Origin: Candidatus Obscuribacterales bacterium
GTDB lineage: Bacteria; Cyanobacteriota; Vampirovibrionia; Obscuribacterales; Obscuribacteraceae
Direction: 5' to 3'
Assembly (NCBI GenBank): GCA_021732085.1
Contig: JAKFVQ010000009.1
Span: 1-64,000, forward strand
DNA: 64,000 bases
In this document: in pieces, positions 1-8,159 of the stretch
Layout of the letters: every line of letters starts with the position of its first letter
Position numbering within the stretch: position 1 is the stretch's first letter
The notes under the pieces: generated by a model
Told to the model about the DNA's origin: nothing
Seen by the model: the letters and a program-made list of their open reading frames with translations, nothing else
The model's database searches: none
Position numbers and translations under genes: made by a program

Positions 1-88
1 GCACTTCCGCACTTCCGCACTTCCGCACTTCCGCACTTCCGCACTTCCGCACTTCCGCACTTCCGCACTTCCGCACTTCCGCACTTCC
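1..88. repeat. Tandem octamer array (GCACTTCC)x11
   Basis: Eleven perfect head-to-tail copies of GCACTTCC fill this stretch and run off the left edge, so the real copy number is unknown. The array stops abruptly after a final GC dinucleotide. No reading frame with a start crosses it into the first gene. A perfect 8-bp period without decay suggests recent slippage; a function as a protein-binding array or phase-variable tract is only inference. Confidence 0.95.
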
Positions 89-194
89 GCTGCCATTATT
101 TAGAAAGCTCGCCCGCCTAACCTCTTGCGCTTGCACATTCATGCCGACGCGTTTCACAGCCATTATCCTGAACTAAGCAATTCAGCTCTTCAAT

Positions 195-749
195 ATGTAT
201 AATTGCGACGTGAAGAAAATTACCATTACCGGATCTAGCGGCGTCGGCAAAACAACGTTGAGCAAACAAATAGCTCAAGAGTTGGATTTACCTCTTATCG
301 AGGAAACCGCGCGGGTGCTGTGTGCGGAGATGGGCTTCGCTCGCATCGGAGACATTCCGGAACAAGAAAAATTCAAACACGACGTGCTAATAAAGCAAAT
401 CGAAAGTGAAAGCAAACACGAGAGCTTTGTCGCGGACCGCTCAGCAATCGATTGCTGGATTCTGTGGCAGCGCTGGAACATTTGCACGGCGATGACATTC
501 GATACGGAGACACTCTACACTCGCGTCGCTGCACATGCGGATTGCTACACTCATATCATTTACATTCCTCCGCTTTTCGCGCCTGAGGATGATGGCTTTC
601 GCTGGGTCGAACCAGATTATGTGAAACAAATCGATCGCATTACGCGCATGACGTTGTACGATCTGAATTTGTGGGGCAAAACGTTGACCATTTCAAAAAA
701 CACGCTTGAGGAGCGGATCTCCGAAGTCCGCAATTGGCTTGATAGTTAG
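195..749 (+). CDS. AAA_28 / NadR-like P-loop kinase or ATPase
   Basis: A 184-residue soluble protein with a Walker A loop GSSGVGKT at residues 13-20 and a second conserved block ADRSAID near residue 80, where NadR-type and AAA_28 proteins carry a lid/Walker-B-like DRSxxD element. The family holds small nucleotide or nicotinamide-riboside kinases and uncharacterised ATPases; the substrate cannot be read from sequence. No nicotinamide domain or HTH is fused to it. ATG 195 is the first start; a GTG at 210 is possible. Its 3' end lies 16 bp before the next gene, so the two may be co-transcribed. Confidence 0.75.
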   Translation: MYNCDVKKITITGSSGVGKTTLSKQIAQELDLPLIEETARVLCAEMGFARIGDIPEQEKFKHDVLIKQIESESKHESFVADRSAIDCWILWQRWNICTAMTFDTETLYTRVAAHADCYTHIIYIPPLFAPEDDGFRWVEPDYVKQIDRITRMTLYDLNLWGKTLTISKNTLEERISEVRNWLDS

Positions 750-765
750 AATTCAAAAAAGCAGA

Positions 766-1698
766 ATGAGTCATGCCGATTGCAAACGAGCAAATGCGCT
801 CGTGTTTTTGGCATTTGCACTTTTGGCGAATACTACAAACACAATTGCTGAGGCAAAAGAAACTACTCCTGGCGGCGCGCTCAAACAACCAAGTGCATCC
901 CGCCCTCGCCTGGTTTCACTTGCACCGTCTAACACCGAATTGATATACAGTTTAAATGCAGGCGATCAGCTAGTCGGCGTCTCCGATGTTTGCGATTTTC
1001 CTCCCGAAGCGAAGAAGAAAGAAAAAGTCGGGAGCTTCAACTCAGTCAAGCTGGAAAAACTGGCAAAACTGCATCCTGACAAAATCTTACTTATCACTGG
1101 GCAAGAAGCTTTAGCCAACACACTAACAAAGCACCATCTTCCAATTGCGGTGTTAGAAAACAGCAGCATCGAACAGATACCACAAAACCTTGAAATACTT
1201 GGAAAAATCACAGGAAAGAATGCTGAAGCGACGAAACTCAAAGATACTTTTAGCAAAAGCCTGAGCGAGCTCAAGAACATCATGGCGAAGAGCAAAACCA
1301 AGCCCAGAGTGCTAATCTGCGTCTGGCCGCAGCCCTTAATGACAGCGGGAAAAGACAGCTTCATGGATCAGTGCATCACCGCCTGTGGTGGCGTCAACTG
1401 CACCGGCGACCTTCCACAACCTTATCCGCGCATCAACCCAGAGCGACTGCTCACAGCGAAGCCAGACATTATCCTCGTCCCCAACGAAGTGCGCAACGAG
1501 AAATTCTGGCTCAACGCCCCCTGGAAATACATGACGGCAGTCAAACAGAACAAACTTTACGTGCTTCCCCAACACGAAACCGATTGCTTATACCGCCCCA
1601 CACTTCGAATCCGCGACGCGCTCTACTGGCTCGCCTCCACCATCCACCCGGAGTACAAAATTGAGATCGACAGATGGTATAACCGCAAAGTGTACTGA
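766..1698 (+). CDS. BtuF-like periplasmic binding protein of an ABC importer (cobalamin/iron-chelate type)
   Basis: A 310-residue exported binding protein of the class III (FecB/BtuF) fold. ATG 766 is preferred because it gives a signal peptide with a hydrophobic core (VFLAFALLAN) ending near TIAEA. The mature N-terminus has the family hallmark RLVSLAPSNTELIYSL, followed by GVSDVCDFPPEA and KVGSF, as in BtuF. Such proteins deliver vitamin B12, heme or ferric siderophores to a BtuCD/FecCD permease. No permease or ATPase gene is adjacent, so the ligand is open; nearby heme genes make a tetrapyrrole plausible but unproven. Confidence 0.85.
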   Translation: MSHADCKRANALVFLAFALLANTTNTIAEAKETTPGGALKQPSASRPRLVSLAPSNTELIYSLNAGDQLVGVSDVCDFPPEAKKKEKVGSFNSVKLEKLAKLHPDKILLITGQEALANTLTKHHLPIAVLENSSIEQIPQNLEILGKITGKNAEATKLKDTFSKSLSELKNIMAKSKTKPRVLICVWPQPLMTAGKDSFMDQCITACGGVNCTGDLPQPYPRINPERLLTAKPDIILVPNEVRNEKFWLNAPWKYMTAVKQNKLYVLPQHETDCLYRPTLRIRDALYWLASTIHPEYKIEIDRWYNRKVY

Positions 1699-1744
1699 CA
1701 ATTCTTCATCCGCTTGCTCTTAGTGATGCCTTTTGCGTGGCAAG

Positions 1745-2536
1745 CTACTTAGGCAACTTAGGCGAGTTAGCATCATGCAAGTACTGGGCAATCGGTGCAG
1801 CAAGCCAATTCGAAATGAAGGCAGGCTCTAGCCCCAGCCCGGACAGTACACGAAACAAAGTATCCACCGTTACGTTATTGCCTCTTTCCAGCTTCTTAAC
1901 CTGTGAGACATGTACCCCGCACTTCGTAGCCAGTGCACGAAGGGAAAGTTTTTGATCATTGCGTTGCGCATGAACAAGATTAGCAAGCCTTTGCAGACGC
2001 ATATCAACCTCATCGCCCAGAAAGTAACTGAGGACGCCCAACGCACACTGTTCGCAATTTCCAAGCCCGTGTTTTGCCATAATCCGCATGACCTCTCGCT
2101 CATCATTCCACCGCCGCATATGCTCATGGGATAGATTCTGACTAAGAATGTTCAAACTCCCTTCCCACAATACTGGCTCATCGATAATTGCAAATTTCTG
2201 ATGAATGGATTCTCTCAAATTAACGTGCACACCTAACTCCTTCAGAGCATCCATGTTTGACATCAATTCCTTAACTTCGAAATCCACATCAACATTTACC
2301 GAACGCTTTGAGAGCGACTTTCCAAACAGTTCCGAAATGAAAACGCACACAACAACATTGCGTTTTCGCGCCAAATAAATTTGCCTCGCGAACTGCTTAA
2401 TTCGTCTAATTTTCAAATAAGGGCTCTCAATGATAATGCGAGCCTTCGCCCCGGCAAGATCCTCAATGAATGCAGGCCAAAACTCATTCGTATCAAATAT
2501 CTGCGTTGTGAATTCAGACTCTACTAATTTCGACAT
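1745..2536 (-). CDS. Phospholipase-D-like (single HKD) domain fused to an XRE-type helix-turn-helix
   Basis: A 263-residue protein. Residues about 12-135 form one PLD-like phosphodiesterase half with the catalytic signature HQKFAIID (H112, K114, D119) followed by GSLN at 126-129. A linker with CEQC (161-164) follows. Residues about 185-240 form an XRE/Cro-like HTH (LSLRALATKCGVHVSQVKKLERG). A single HKD motif implies a homodimer with a shared active site. Known HKD enzymes of this size are nucleases or phospholipases; the fused HTH suggests DNA targeting or autoregulation. The gene stands alone, divergent from a long non-coding region containing palindromes. Function is not assigned. Confidence 0.75.
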   Translation of the reverse strand: MSKLVESEFTTQIFDTNEFWPAFIEDLAGAKARIIIESPYLKIRRIKQFARQIYLARKRNVVVCVFISELFGKSLSKRSVNVDVDFEVKELMSNMDALKELGVHVNLRESIHQKFAIIDEPVLWEGSLNILSQNLSHEHMRRWNDEREVMRIMAKHGLGNCEQCALGVLSYFLGDEVDMRLQRLANLVHAQRNDQKLSLRALATKCGVHVSQVKKLERGNNVTVDTLFRVLSGLGLEPAFISNWLAAPIAQYLHDANSPKLPK

Positions 2537-2892
2537 AGCATCCTACATCCTTTGAAAAAACATTGCCCATTGACATCAGGGGCAGGACACGCGGCCCCCA
2601 CGACAAGTTACCCTTTCCCTTTAGACGGCGAGTGGTTCAAAAAAGTTCAACCCGCCTTTGCGCTTTTCACAGCTCCGTCAAGGAAAAAGTTGCTCGCGCT
2701 AGAACGCAATCTGCGACTCACCAACCTCAAGTCACTACTCATCAATCTCTAGAGGGTTGCTCCGGCGCGATAGACACATGCTTCAGTGCACACTTCTCAG
2801 TTGCTCTTAGCAATGTAATGGGGATCGAAAAGACGCCGCAATTCCAAGAGGACCAGGTGTGCACCACGAGAGCTCATTGACATCCAGAATTT
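2537..2892. other. Intergenic region, no gene seen
   Basis: The upstream flank of the PLD/XRE gene. Short open frames here have no recognisable protein character and no good ribosome site. I see nothing else beyond the palindromes that start at 2893. Confidence 0.5.
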
Positions 2893-2985
2893 GGCTCTTA
2901 TAAGAGCCACTTGACTCGAAAAATAGGGTCAATGAGCTCTTTAAAGAGCCAAAGTTACGTTGTCAACGTGCTCTTATAAGAGCAC
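2893..2985. promoter_or_regulatory. Three clustered perfect palindromes sharing GCTCTT-N2-AAGAGC
   Basis: GGCTCTTATAAGAGCC (2893-2908), GCTCTTTAAAGAGC (2936-2949) and GTGCTCTTATAAGAGCAC (2968-2985) are perfect palindromes with the same GCTCTTxxAAGAGC core and centres 42 and 34 bp apart. Repeated dimer-type sites at near-helical spacing are typical of operators. The closest regulator is the XRE domain of the PLD fusion, whose start lies about 360 bp away, so autoregulation is possible but unproven. Confidence 0.6.
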
Positions 2986-3355
2986 AGTCTCTATCAAGGG
3001 TTGAGCCTCGAAGGAATAGCCTGCAATCTTTACTCTGCCAGCATCAAGCCTACGAAGCGCCCATAAATGCGGCGGTCTTTGAAGTGAAATGAAAGCGCTA
3101 CCAGCCTCCCTAATGCTGCGTGAAATGAAAATTGGGAAGGGACCAGAAGATTGGGATTGGGAAGGGACCAGATTAGTTCTGTTTGAACAAATCCGGGATA
3201 GCGGTAGCAACGTGAAGCTGCAAAAACTTTCATGTCACAGATAGCAGAAGGGCGGAGAGGTCGAACCCCTCATAGTGCGTGGGACGGGCGGCACGGGGTG
3301 TTTGCTAAAACGTTACGCCGCACGCGCCAGGGGGTGAAGGGAGGCGCCCAGTGGC
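2986..3355. other. Intergenic region with a 17-bp direct repeat
   Basis: No convincing gene. ATTGGGAAGGGACCAGA occurs twice as a direct repeat at 3131-3147 and 3156-3172, 25 bp apart. Open frames on the minus strand have no recognised domain. The right end leads into the promoter of the putative RNA at 3363. Confidence 0.5.
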
Positions 3356-3361
3356 TATAAT
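3356..3361 (+). promoter_or_regulatory. -10 element of the RNA upstream of hemA
   Basis: TATAAT preceded by GGC, the same GGCTATAAT context found before the SRP RNA gene at 11993. It lies just upstream of a sequence whose ends pair to close a long RNA. The -35 region is not a good consensus match. Confidence 0.6.
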
Positions 3362-3362
3362 T

Positions 3363-3593
3363 TGCGGGGATAGACTCGACATCGAACTTGTCAGGAAGCC
3401 CACTTGCTGAACCGAAACTGGCAAACCATTCGGTAAGCCAAGGACAGGGAAAACCAAAACGAAAAGCCGAACTGAGCACGAAGCCATAACCTAGCGGATC
3501 AATGTAGCAAGCAGCTAAGCGAAGCCAGCTGCCAGAACTGGCAAAAGCCCGGGTGAAGCCAGTAGAAAAGCAAGCAAACGAGTGCACCCCGCA
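3363..3593 (+). ncRNA. Candidate structured RNA (about 230 nt) directly upstream of hemA
   Basis: The two ends pair: TGCGGGG (3363-3369) with CCCCGCA (3587-3593) and, after a small internal loop, ACTCG (3374-3378) with CGAGT (3579-3583), giving a 12-bp closing stem. Inside are local hairpins ACCGAA/TTCGGT, CAGCT/AGCTG and TGCCA-GAAC-TGGCA, plus repeated GAAGCC/GTAAGCC boxes. A TATAAT box precedes it and the hemA start lies 23 nt after it. It may be a stand-alone small RNA (6S-like size) or a hemA leader. I did not find the conserved boxes of tmRNA, RNase P RNA or the cobalamin riboswitch. Identity unknown. Confidence 0.55.
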
Positions 3594-3616
3594 CAAATCA
3601 GCCGAAAAGAGAAAAC

Positions 3617-5764
3617 GTGAACTTCAGCGAATTCAATCCAAACGCAAAGCCCACGACCAATCAGTCGGCCAGTTCACACCTCATCGTCATGGGCATCAGC
3701 TACCATAACTGCCCGATTTTTGTCCGCGAAAGGTTTGTCATTCCTGAGTCTTGCATCGGTCACGCCCTCGGTGGGCTGGCTCGCATGCCTCATATAAATG
3801 AAGCTGCCATCCTCTCCACTTGCAATCGCACCGAGGTCTACGCTGTCGTTAGCGACGTGCAGGCCGGAATGCGCGAAATCGAGTCATTTTTCCTTTCTGC
3901 GCAAACGGTAAGTGACCACGACGTTTTGAAACCGAATTTCCGCCTCCTCCGCGATGACGTGGCGCTGCACCTTTTCCGCGTCGCTAGCGGACTCGACAGC
4001 ATGGTGCTCGGCGAAGGACAGATCATGTCGCAAGTGAAAGCGGCATACAAAAACGCGCTTGAGAGTGGAACCTCCGGACCGATTCTCGGACAACTGTTCC
4101 AATTGGCGCTCAACTGCGGAAAGCGCGTCCGCACCGAGACTTCGATGGGAAAGCGCGCCGTATCAGTGAGCTCGGCGGCAGTGGAACTAGCTCGCGATGT
4201 GCTCGGACCTTTGAAAGATCGCACAACACTAATCATCGGCGCTGGCAAGATGGCGCAGATCTGCGCAAAGCATGTGATGTCGGAGAGCGGCTCCGGCCCC
4301 GTCATCATGATAAATCGCACAAGCGAGCGCCTCGAGCATTTTGCCGGCAACAAGCTGCCGAACAAAGATAGACTGCGGCTCGGCTTGGCATTCGAGGACA
4401 GACATCAACTAGCTGCGGCTGCGGACCTCGTGATTGTTGCGACGAGTGCACCAAAGTTTTTGCTCGATGAACAAGAATTGAAGAAACATCTGCAGCCTGG
4501 GCGAAAGGTTAACATTGTAGACATCTCGGTACCGCGAAATGTCGAGCCATCCATCGGTGAACTAGACGGCATACGCCTCTTCGACGCAGACAACTTGGTC
4601 TCAGTCGTAAACAAAAACATCGCAGAGCGCGAATCCCTGATCGATGAAGCAGAACAAATCGTGATGGATGTTTTGCTAAGCTTCCACGAGTGGGAACGCA
4701 GCCTCTTGGTTGCGCCTACGATTACAGAACTTCGCAAGAAGATTGAGGCGATAAGAGAAGAACACCTGATCAAGATCGAGCGCAAGCAGAGCCCGCAAGA
4801 GGGACGCCGCGATGACTTCGAGGATCTGAGCCGGGCATTGATTAATCAGATTTTGCATCATCCAACCACACAACTGAAATCGACAAGTGATTACAGTTCG
4901 TTGAAACAACAAGCAGAAGCGCTAAGAAAATTGTTCAATCTAGACATCCTCGCGACCGAGCGCTGCACCACCCGTGGTGACAAAGGAAGCAAGAGAACGA
5001 AAACAACAGCGGAACAAAATTACGCTGGTTCCCTTTTAGAAAGAAAGAATTCTGCAGAGTTAGTTTCCACAGTCAGTTCGCGGGAAGGAACGGTAGCCAG
5101 CACCAATCCTTCCGATGACAAAACAGCATTAACTGCATACACTCCCGATTTGACTTATTTGATGGGAATGGCAGAGCCAACCACAAGCCGCCACCCACTC
5201 GACGGCACAGCGAACGCAGACAGCCAATCCCACATCAATACAGCGGCCACAAGCAACCACTCACGCACCGTCGAAGCTGCAACGAACACCCATGCCCACA
5301 CCAGCGCACCGGCTACAAGCAACCTCACACGCACCGTCGAAGCTGCAACGAACACCCATGCCCACACCAGCGCACCTGCCACAAGCCGCCACTCACTCGA
5401 CGGCACAGCGAACGCAGACGGCCAAACCCACATCGGTACAGCGGCCAGAAGCAGCCATGCCCACGGCAGCACAGCTTCCACAAGCAACCACTCACGCACC
5501 GTCGAAGCTGCAACGAACACCCATGCCCACACTAGCGCACAGTCCACAAGCAACCATGCGCAAGCAGCAAACCCGCAAAGCTGCCCAGTCAATCAATCGG
5601 AGAATTCAACCAACATTCTCTCCAGTATGATGGGCATGGCGCAAAAAGCGTTGACCGCCATAGACCAAGCGAAGCACGCAATCGGATGCCCATTCCATCA
5701 GGGGCGCTCGAAGTCAGAACAATCGTCACCTAAGCCGGACAACTCGGCTCACCATTCAATTTAG
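3617..5764 (+). CDS. hemA: Glutamyl-tRNA reductase with a long repetitive C-terminal extension
   Basis: Reduces glutamyl-tRNA(Glu) to glutamate-1-semialdehyde with NADPH, the first committed step of C5 tetrapyrrole synthesis. The catalytic Cys is C69 in LSTCNRTEVYAV, the tRNA/substrate region contains VASGLDSMVLGEGQI, the NADPH loop is GAGK (208-211), and the helical dimerisation domain ends near residue 450. GluTRs are usually about 420-450 residues; this one has 715. The extra 265 residues are low-complexity Thr/Ala/His/Ser repeats with a repeated TRTVEAATNTHAHTSA unit, then a helix and two Cys-Pro pairs (C656-P657, C691-P692-F-H). GTG 3617 is used; ATG 3689 would remove 24 residues. hemC follows after 17 bp. 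Confidence 0.95.
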   Translation: MNFSEFNPNAKPTTNQSASSHLIVMGISYHNCPIFVRERFVIPESCIGHALGGLARMPHINEAAILSTCNRTEVYAVVSDVQAGMREIESFFLSAQTVSDHDVLKPNFRLLRDDVALHLFRVASGLDSMVLGEGQIMSQVKAAYKNALESGTSGPILGQLFQLALNCGKRVRTETSMGKRAVSVSSAAVELARDVLGPLKDRTTLIIGAGKMAQICAKHVMSESGSGPVIMINRTSERLEHFAGNKLPNKDRLRLGLAFEDRHQLAAAADLVIVATSAPKFLLDEQELKKHLQPGRKVNIVDISVPRNVEPSIGELDGIRLFDADNLVSVVNKNIAERESLIDEAEQIVMDVLLSFHEWERSLLVAPTITELRKKIEAIREEHLIKIERKQSPQEGRRDDFEDLSRALINQILHHPTTQLKSTSDYSSLKQQAEALRKLFNLDILATERCTTRGDKGSKRTKTTAEQNYAGSLLERKNSAELVSTVSSREGTVASTNPSDDKTALTAYTPDLTYLMGMAEPTTSRHPLDGTANADSQSHINTAATSNHSRTVEAATNTHAHTSAPATSNLTRTVEAATNTHAHTSAPATSRHSLDGTANADGQTHIGTAARSSHAHGSTASTSNHSRTVEAATNTHAHTSAQSTSNHAQAANPQSCPVNQSENSTNILSSMMGMAQKALTAIDQAKHAIGCPFHQGRSKSEQSSPKPDNSAHHSI
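5200..5553 (+). repeat. Imperfect coding repeats in the hemA tail
   Basis: A block beginning CACCGTCGAAGCTGC recurs nearly unchanged for about 36 bp at 5266, 5332 and 5497 (steps of 66 and 165 bp, all multiples of 3). A second block around GACGGCACAGCGAACGCAGA recurs near 5200 and 5399. Frame is kept throughout, so the repeats encode protein length variation rather than frameshifts. Confidence 0.85.
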
Positions 5765-5781
5765 CTGCAGAGCTCACTAAC

Positions 5782-6747
5782 GTGTCAGCAGAACGCAAAC
5801 CAAACAGATTCAAAGTCGGCACAAGAGAGAGCCTCCTTGCCAGACTGCAAACCGACCTGGCGCTCAATGCAATTCAAGCGAAATTTCCGGGCGTGAGCTT
5901 TGAGATAATCGCAGTCAAAGCGATGGGAGATAAGAATCAGCAAACACCGCTTGCAGAGCTGGGTGGCAGAGGCGTATTCGTTAAAGAACTCGAAGATGCA
6001 CTGCTCGATGGACGCGTTGATTTTGTCGTCCACAGCTTGAAAGACCTTCCCACAGAAATGATTCCGGGGCTCAGCTTAGCTGCCACACTGGAGCGCGCCG
6101 ATCCACGAGACGTGCTCGTTAGCAAAAACAAAATGACATTCGGGGAGTTGCCGCCAGGCAGCCGCGTAGCCACATCTAGCAGGCGCCGTGCGGCACAACT
6201 GGCAGCGCTCAGAAACGACGTGGAATTCATCGACATACGCGGCAATATTCAAACTCGCTTACGAAAATTCGACGAAGGACAATGCGACGCAATGGTACTG
6301 GCAGCCGCAGGACTTTTGCGCCTTCAGCTAGAGGAGCGCATCTCGCAGTTTTTTGAAGTAGATATTAGCACGCCAGCAGTCGGACAAGGCGCACTCGCCA
6401 TTGAATGCCGCAGCGACGACAGTGAGGTGTTCTCCATTTTACATACTATCAATGAGGAAGCAGTTTCGACCTGCACGCAAGCAGAGCGCGCATTTCTCAA
6501 CACCATGGGCGGTGGCTGCTCCGTTCCCGTCGGTGCAATAGCGCGGATAATTGCAGACCAAATCGAGTTGAGCGCCTGTGTTGCATCAGTGGATGGGTCC
6601 AAAGTCTTACGTAAAGAGCATCGGGGACCCACAAATGATCCAGAAAAGGTCGGACTCGAACTTGCACAAACGATGTTGTCACTGGGAGCACGCGAGATTA
6701 TCGGCGGACTAAAAGAAACTGATTTAGGATTAGTCTCACCCCCGTAA
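5782..6747 (+). CDS. hemC: Hydroxymethylbilane synthase (porphobilinogen deaminase)
   Basis: Polymerises four porphobilinogens into the linear hydroxymethylbilane. The 321-residue protein starts from GTG 5782 with the family N-terminus FKVGTRESLLARLQTDLAL, followed by VKAMGDKNQQTPL, FVKELEDALLDGRVDFVVHSLKDLP and SSRRRAAQL. The dipyrromethane cofactor would attach to C246 in MGGGCSVPVGAIA. Length and motifs are typical. It lies 17 bp after hemA and about 100 bp before hemD on the same strand, so a hemACD transcription unit is likely. Confidence 0.96.
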   Translation: MSAERKPNRFKVGTRESLLARLQTDLALNAIQAKFPGVSFEIIAVKAMGDKNQQTPLAELGGRGVFVKELEDALLDGRVDFVVHSLKDLPTEMIPGLSLAATLERADPRDVLVSKNKMTFGELPPGSRVATSSRRRAAQLAALRNDVEFIDIRGNIQTRLRKFDEGQCDAMVLAAAGLLRLQLEERISQFFEVDISTPAVGQGALAIECRSDDSEVFSILHTINEEAVSTCTQAERAFLNTMGGGCSVPVGAIARIIADQIELSACVASVDGSKVLRKEHRGPTNDPEKVGLELAQTMLSLGAREIIGGLKETDLGLVSPP

Positions 6748-6851
6748 AGCATCGCCGCTTTAAGAAGAGAAACCCAGCTCCTAAGAGCAAATCACCAGCT
6801 CGACGCCAGCCTAGAAGCCCACAATTTAGAGTTTTTCGAGCGGTAAAATAG

Positions 6852-7643
6852 ATGCAGTCAAAGTCACTAAGTGGAAAGAACATATTGGTGACAAGACCGA
6901 TCTATCAATCTCCGGAACTTTGCCGCCCCCTTGAGGAATTGGGCGCCCATACCATTTCCATCCCACTTATTCGGATTGTCGAACCTAGATCTTGGAATGC
7001 CTTCGACAACGCCGTCAGGCAACTGGATTCATATGATTGGCTCATTTTCGCCAGCGCAAATGCAATCAAAGCAACAATGCAAAGGATGCAGAAACTGGAG
7101 CTGAAGATCAACACAGGTAAACCAAAAGTAGCCTGTATCGGCACCGCTACGGCAAAGGCGCTATCTGCATATGGAATTGCATGCGATTTCACACCAGAAA
7201 AATTTGTAGCAGAGTCATTTATCGAACAATTCCCTCAAACTGAGTCAGCCAACGCCAGGGCTCTCTGGCCAAAAACAAATATCGGCAGAATGTTGATCAA
7301 AGAGGAGCTGGAGAAGGCCGGTTGGAAAGTCGATGCAGTTGATTCCTACAACACATTAGGACCCGAAGACTTAATTGAAACAGGTACATCTATCCTGCAA
7401 TTACTGCAGCAAGATCAGATCGACGCAATCACTCTCAGCAGCTCGGAAACTGCAAGAAACTTAAAAGCGGCACTTTTGGCTGCACACGCGGATGTAGACA
7501 GCTCGCTGAGAAAGGTGAAGCTGGTCGTAATTGGATCATCAACCGAAAAAACATGCATTGAAATTTTTGGGCGATGCGACTCTTGTGCACAAACATTCAA
7601 CACAGATGGACTGGTTGAAGCAGTAATTCAAGCACTCACTTAG
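6852..7643 (+). CDS. hemD: Uroporphyrinogen-III synthase
   Basis: Cyclises hydroxymethylbilane with D-ring inversion to uroporphyrinogen III. A 263-residue, two-lobed HemD: N-terminal ILVTRPIYQSPELCRPLEELGA, central VACIGTATAKALSAYGI and C-terminal AITLSSSETARNL are the recurring family blocks; HemD is otherwise poorly conserved. ATG 6852 follows an AT-rich leader. Position after hemA and hemC strongly supports the call. Confidence 0.92.
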   Translation: MQSKSLSGKNILVTRPIYQSPELCRPLEELGAHTISIPLIRIVEPRSWNAFDNAVRQLDSYDWLIFASANAIKATMQRMQKLELKINTGKPKVACIGTATAKALSAYGIACDFTPEKFVAESFIEQFPQTESANARALWPKTNIGRMLIKEELEKAGWKVDAVDSYNTLGPEDLIETGTSILQLLQQDQIDAITLSSSETARNLKAALLAAHADVDSSLRKVKLVVIGSSTEKTCIEIFGRCDSCAQTFNTDGLVEAVIQALT

Positions 7644-8159
7644 GACTGGGCCTATATGTGAAAGGAAAGTCAATCAATACAAACTCTTGCTTTTCGTAAT
7701 CGCTCGTACCAAGAAAGCACCGGTCACCAGCAAGGCCGTTTTCAAAGCTCCCTCTTCTGTAGAGTTTGTTCCGCACAGTCTGATCGGTAACGATTAACAG
7801 AGAACTCCAAGAGCGTGCCAACAGCAGCTCTCGGGCTTACGACAAACAGCTGTACTCACAAACAGTTCAAGCAGGACGAGAAACATAAGTCTTGCAAATT
7901 CGTTCGTAGCAAGAGAATTGGACCTGCAATCTATCAGCATCGCACTGAGCAGTCACCACCAACTCCAACTTTAGCCAACTCGGAGCCAACTCGAAACCCG
8001 TGCCCTGCAGAGCTCCCGAAGATTGCACTTCGTAGAAACCGCTGTCGAAAATTCCAATTGGGAGGATAGTTATTCTGGGGAAAGGAAAACACTCATCGCA
8101 CCTGCTATGAGTATCGGTTCGTTCGTCATCATCGACACCGCGTGGCGAAGGGCACTACC
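7644..8159. other. Intergenic region between hemD and the EF-hand gene
   Basis: About 500 bp without a convincing gene. A minus-strand frame at 7636-7821 and plus-strand frames at 7815-8244 have no recognised domains and poor starts. No tRNA, riboswitch or strong terminator was seen. Confidence 0.45.

Noticed and set aside
3363..3593. tmRNA, RNase P RNA or cobalamin riboswitch
   Set aside because: No CCA-ending tRNA-like part or tag frame, no GAGGAAAGUC/ACAGAAACAU boxes, and the partial B12-box-like TGTCAGGA lies at the wrong end with the rest of the core missing.
2974..3596. Several minus-strand frames in the region before hemA
   Set aside because: Mutually overlapping, Arg/Ser/Pro-rich, crossing the palindromes and the putative RNA; no domain.
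5155..5592. Antisense Trp/Val-rich open frames over the hemA tail
   Set aside because: They arise from the GC-rich Thr/Ala/His codon repeats of hemA read on the other strand; no start context or family.
7636..7821. 61-residue minus-strand frame after hemD
   Set aside because: Overlaps the hemD end, no ribosome site, and no recognisable domain.
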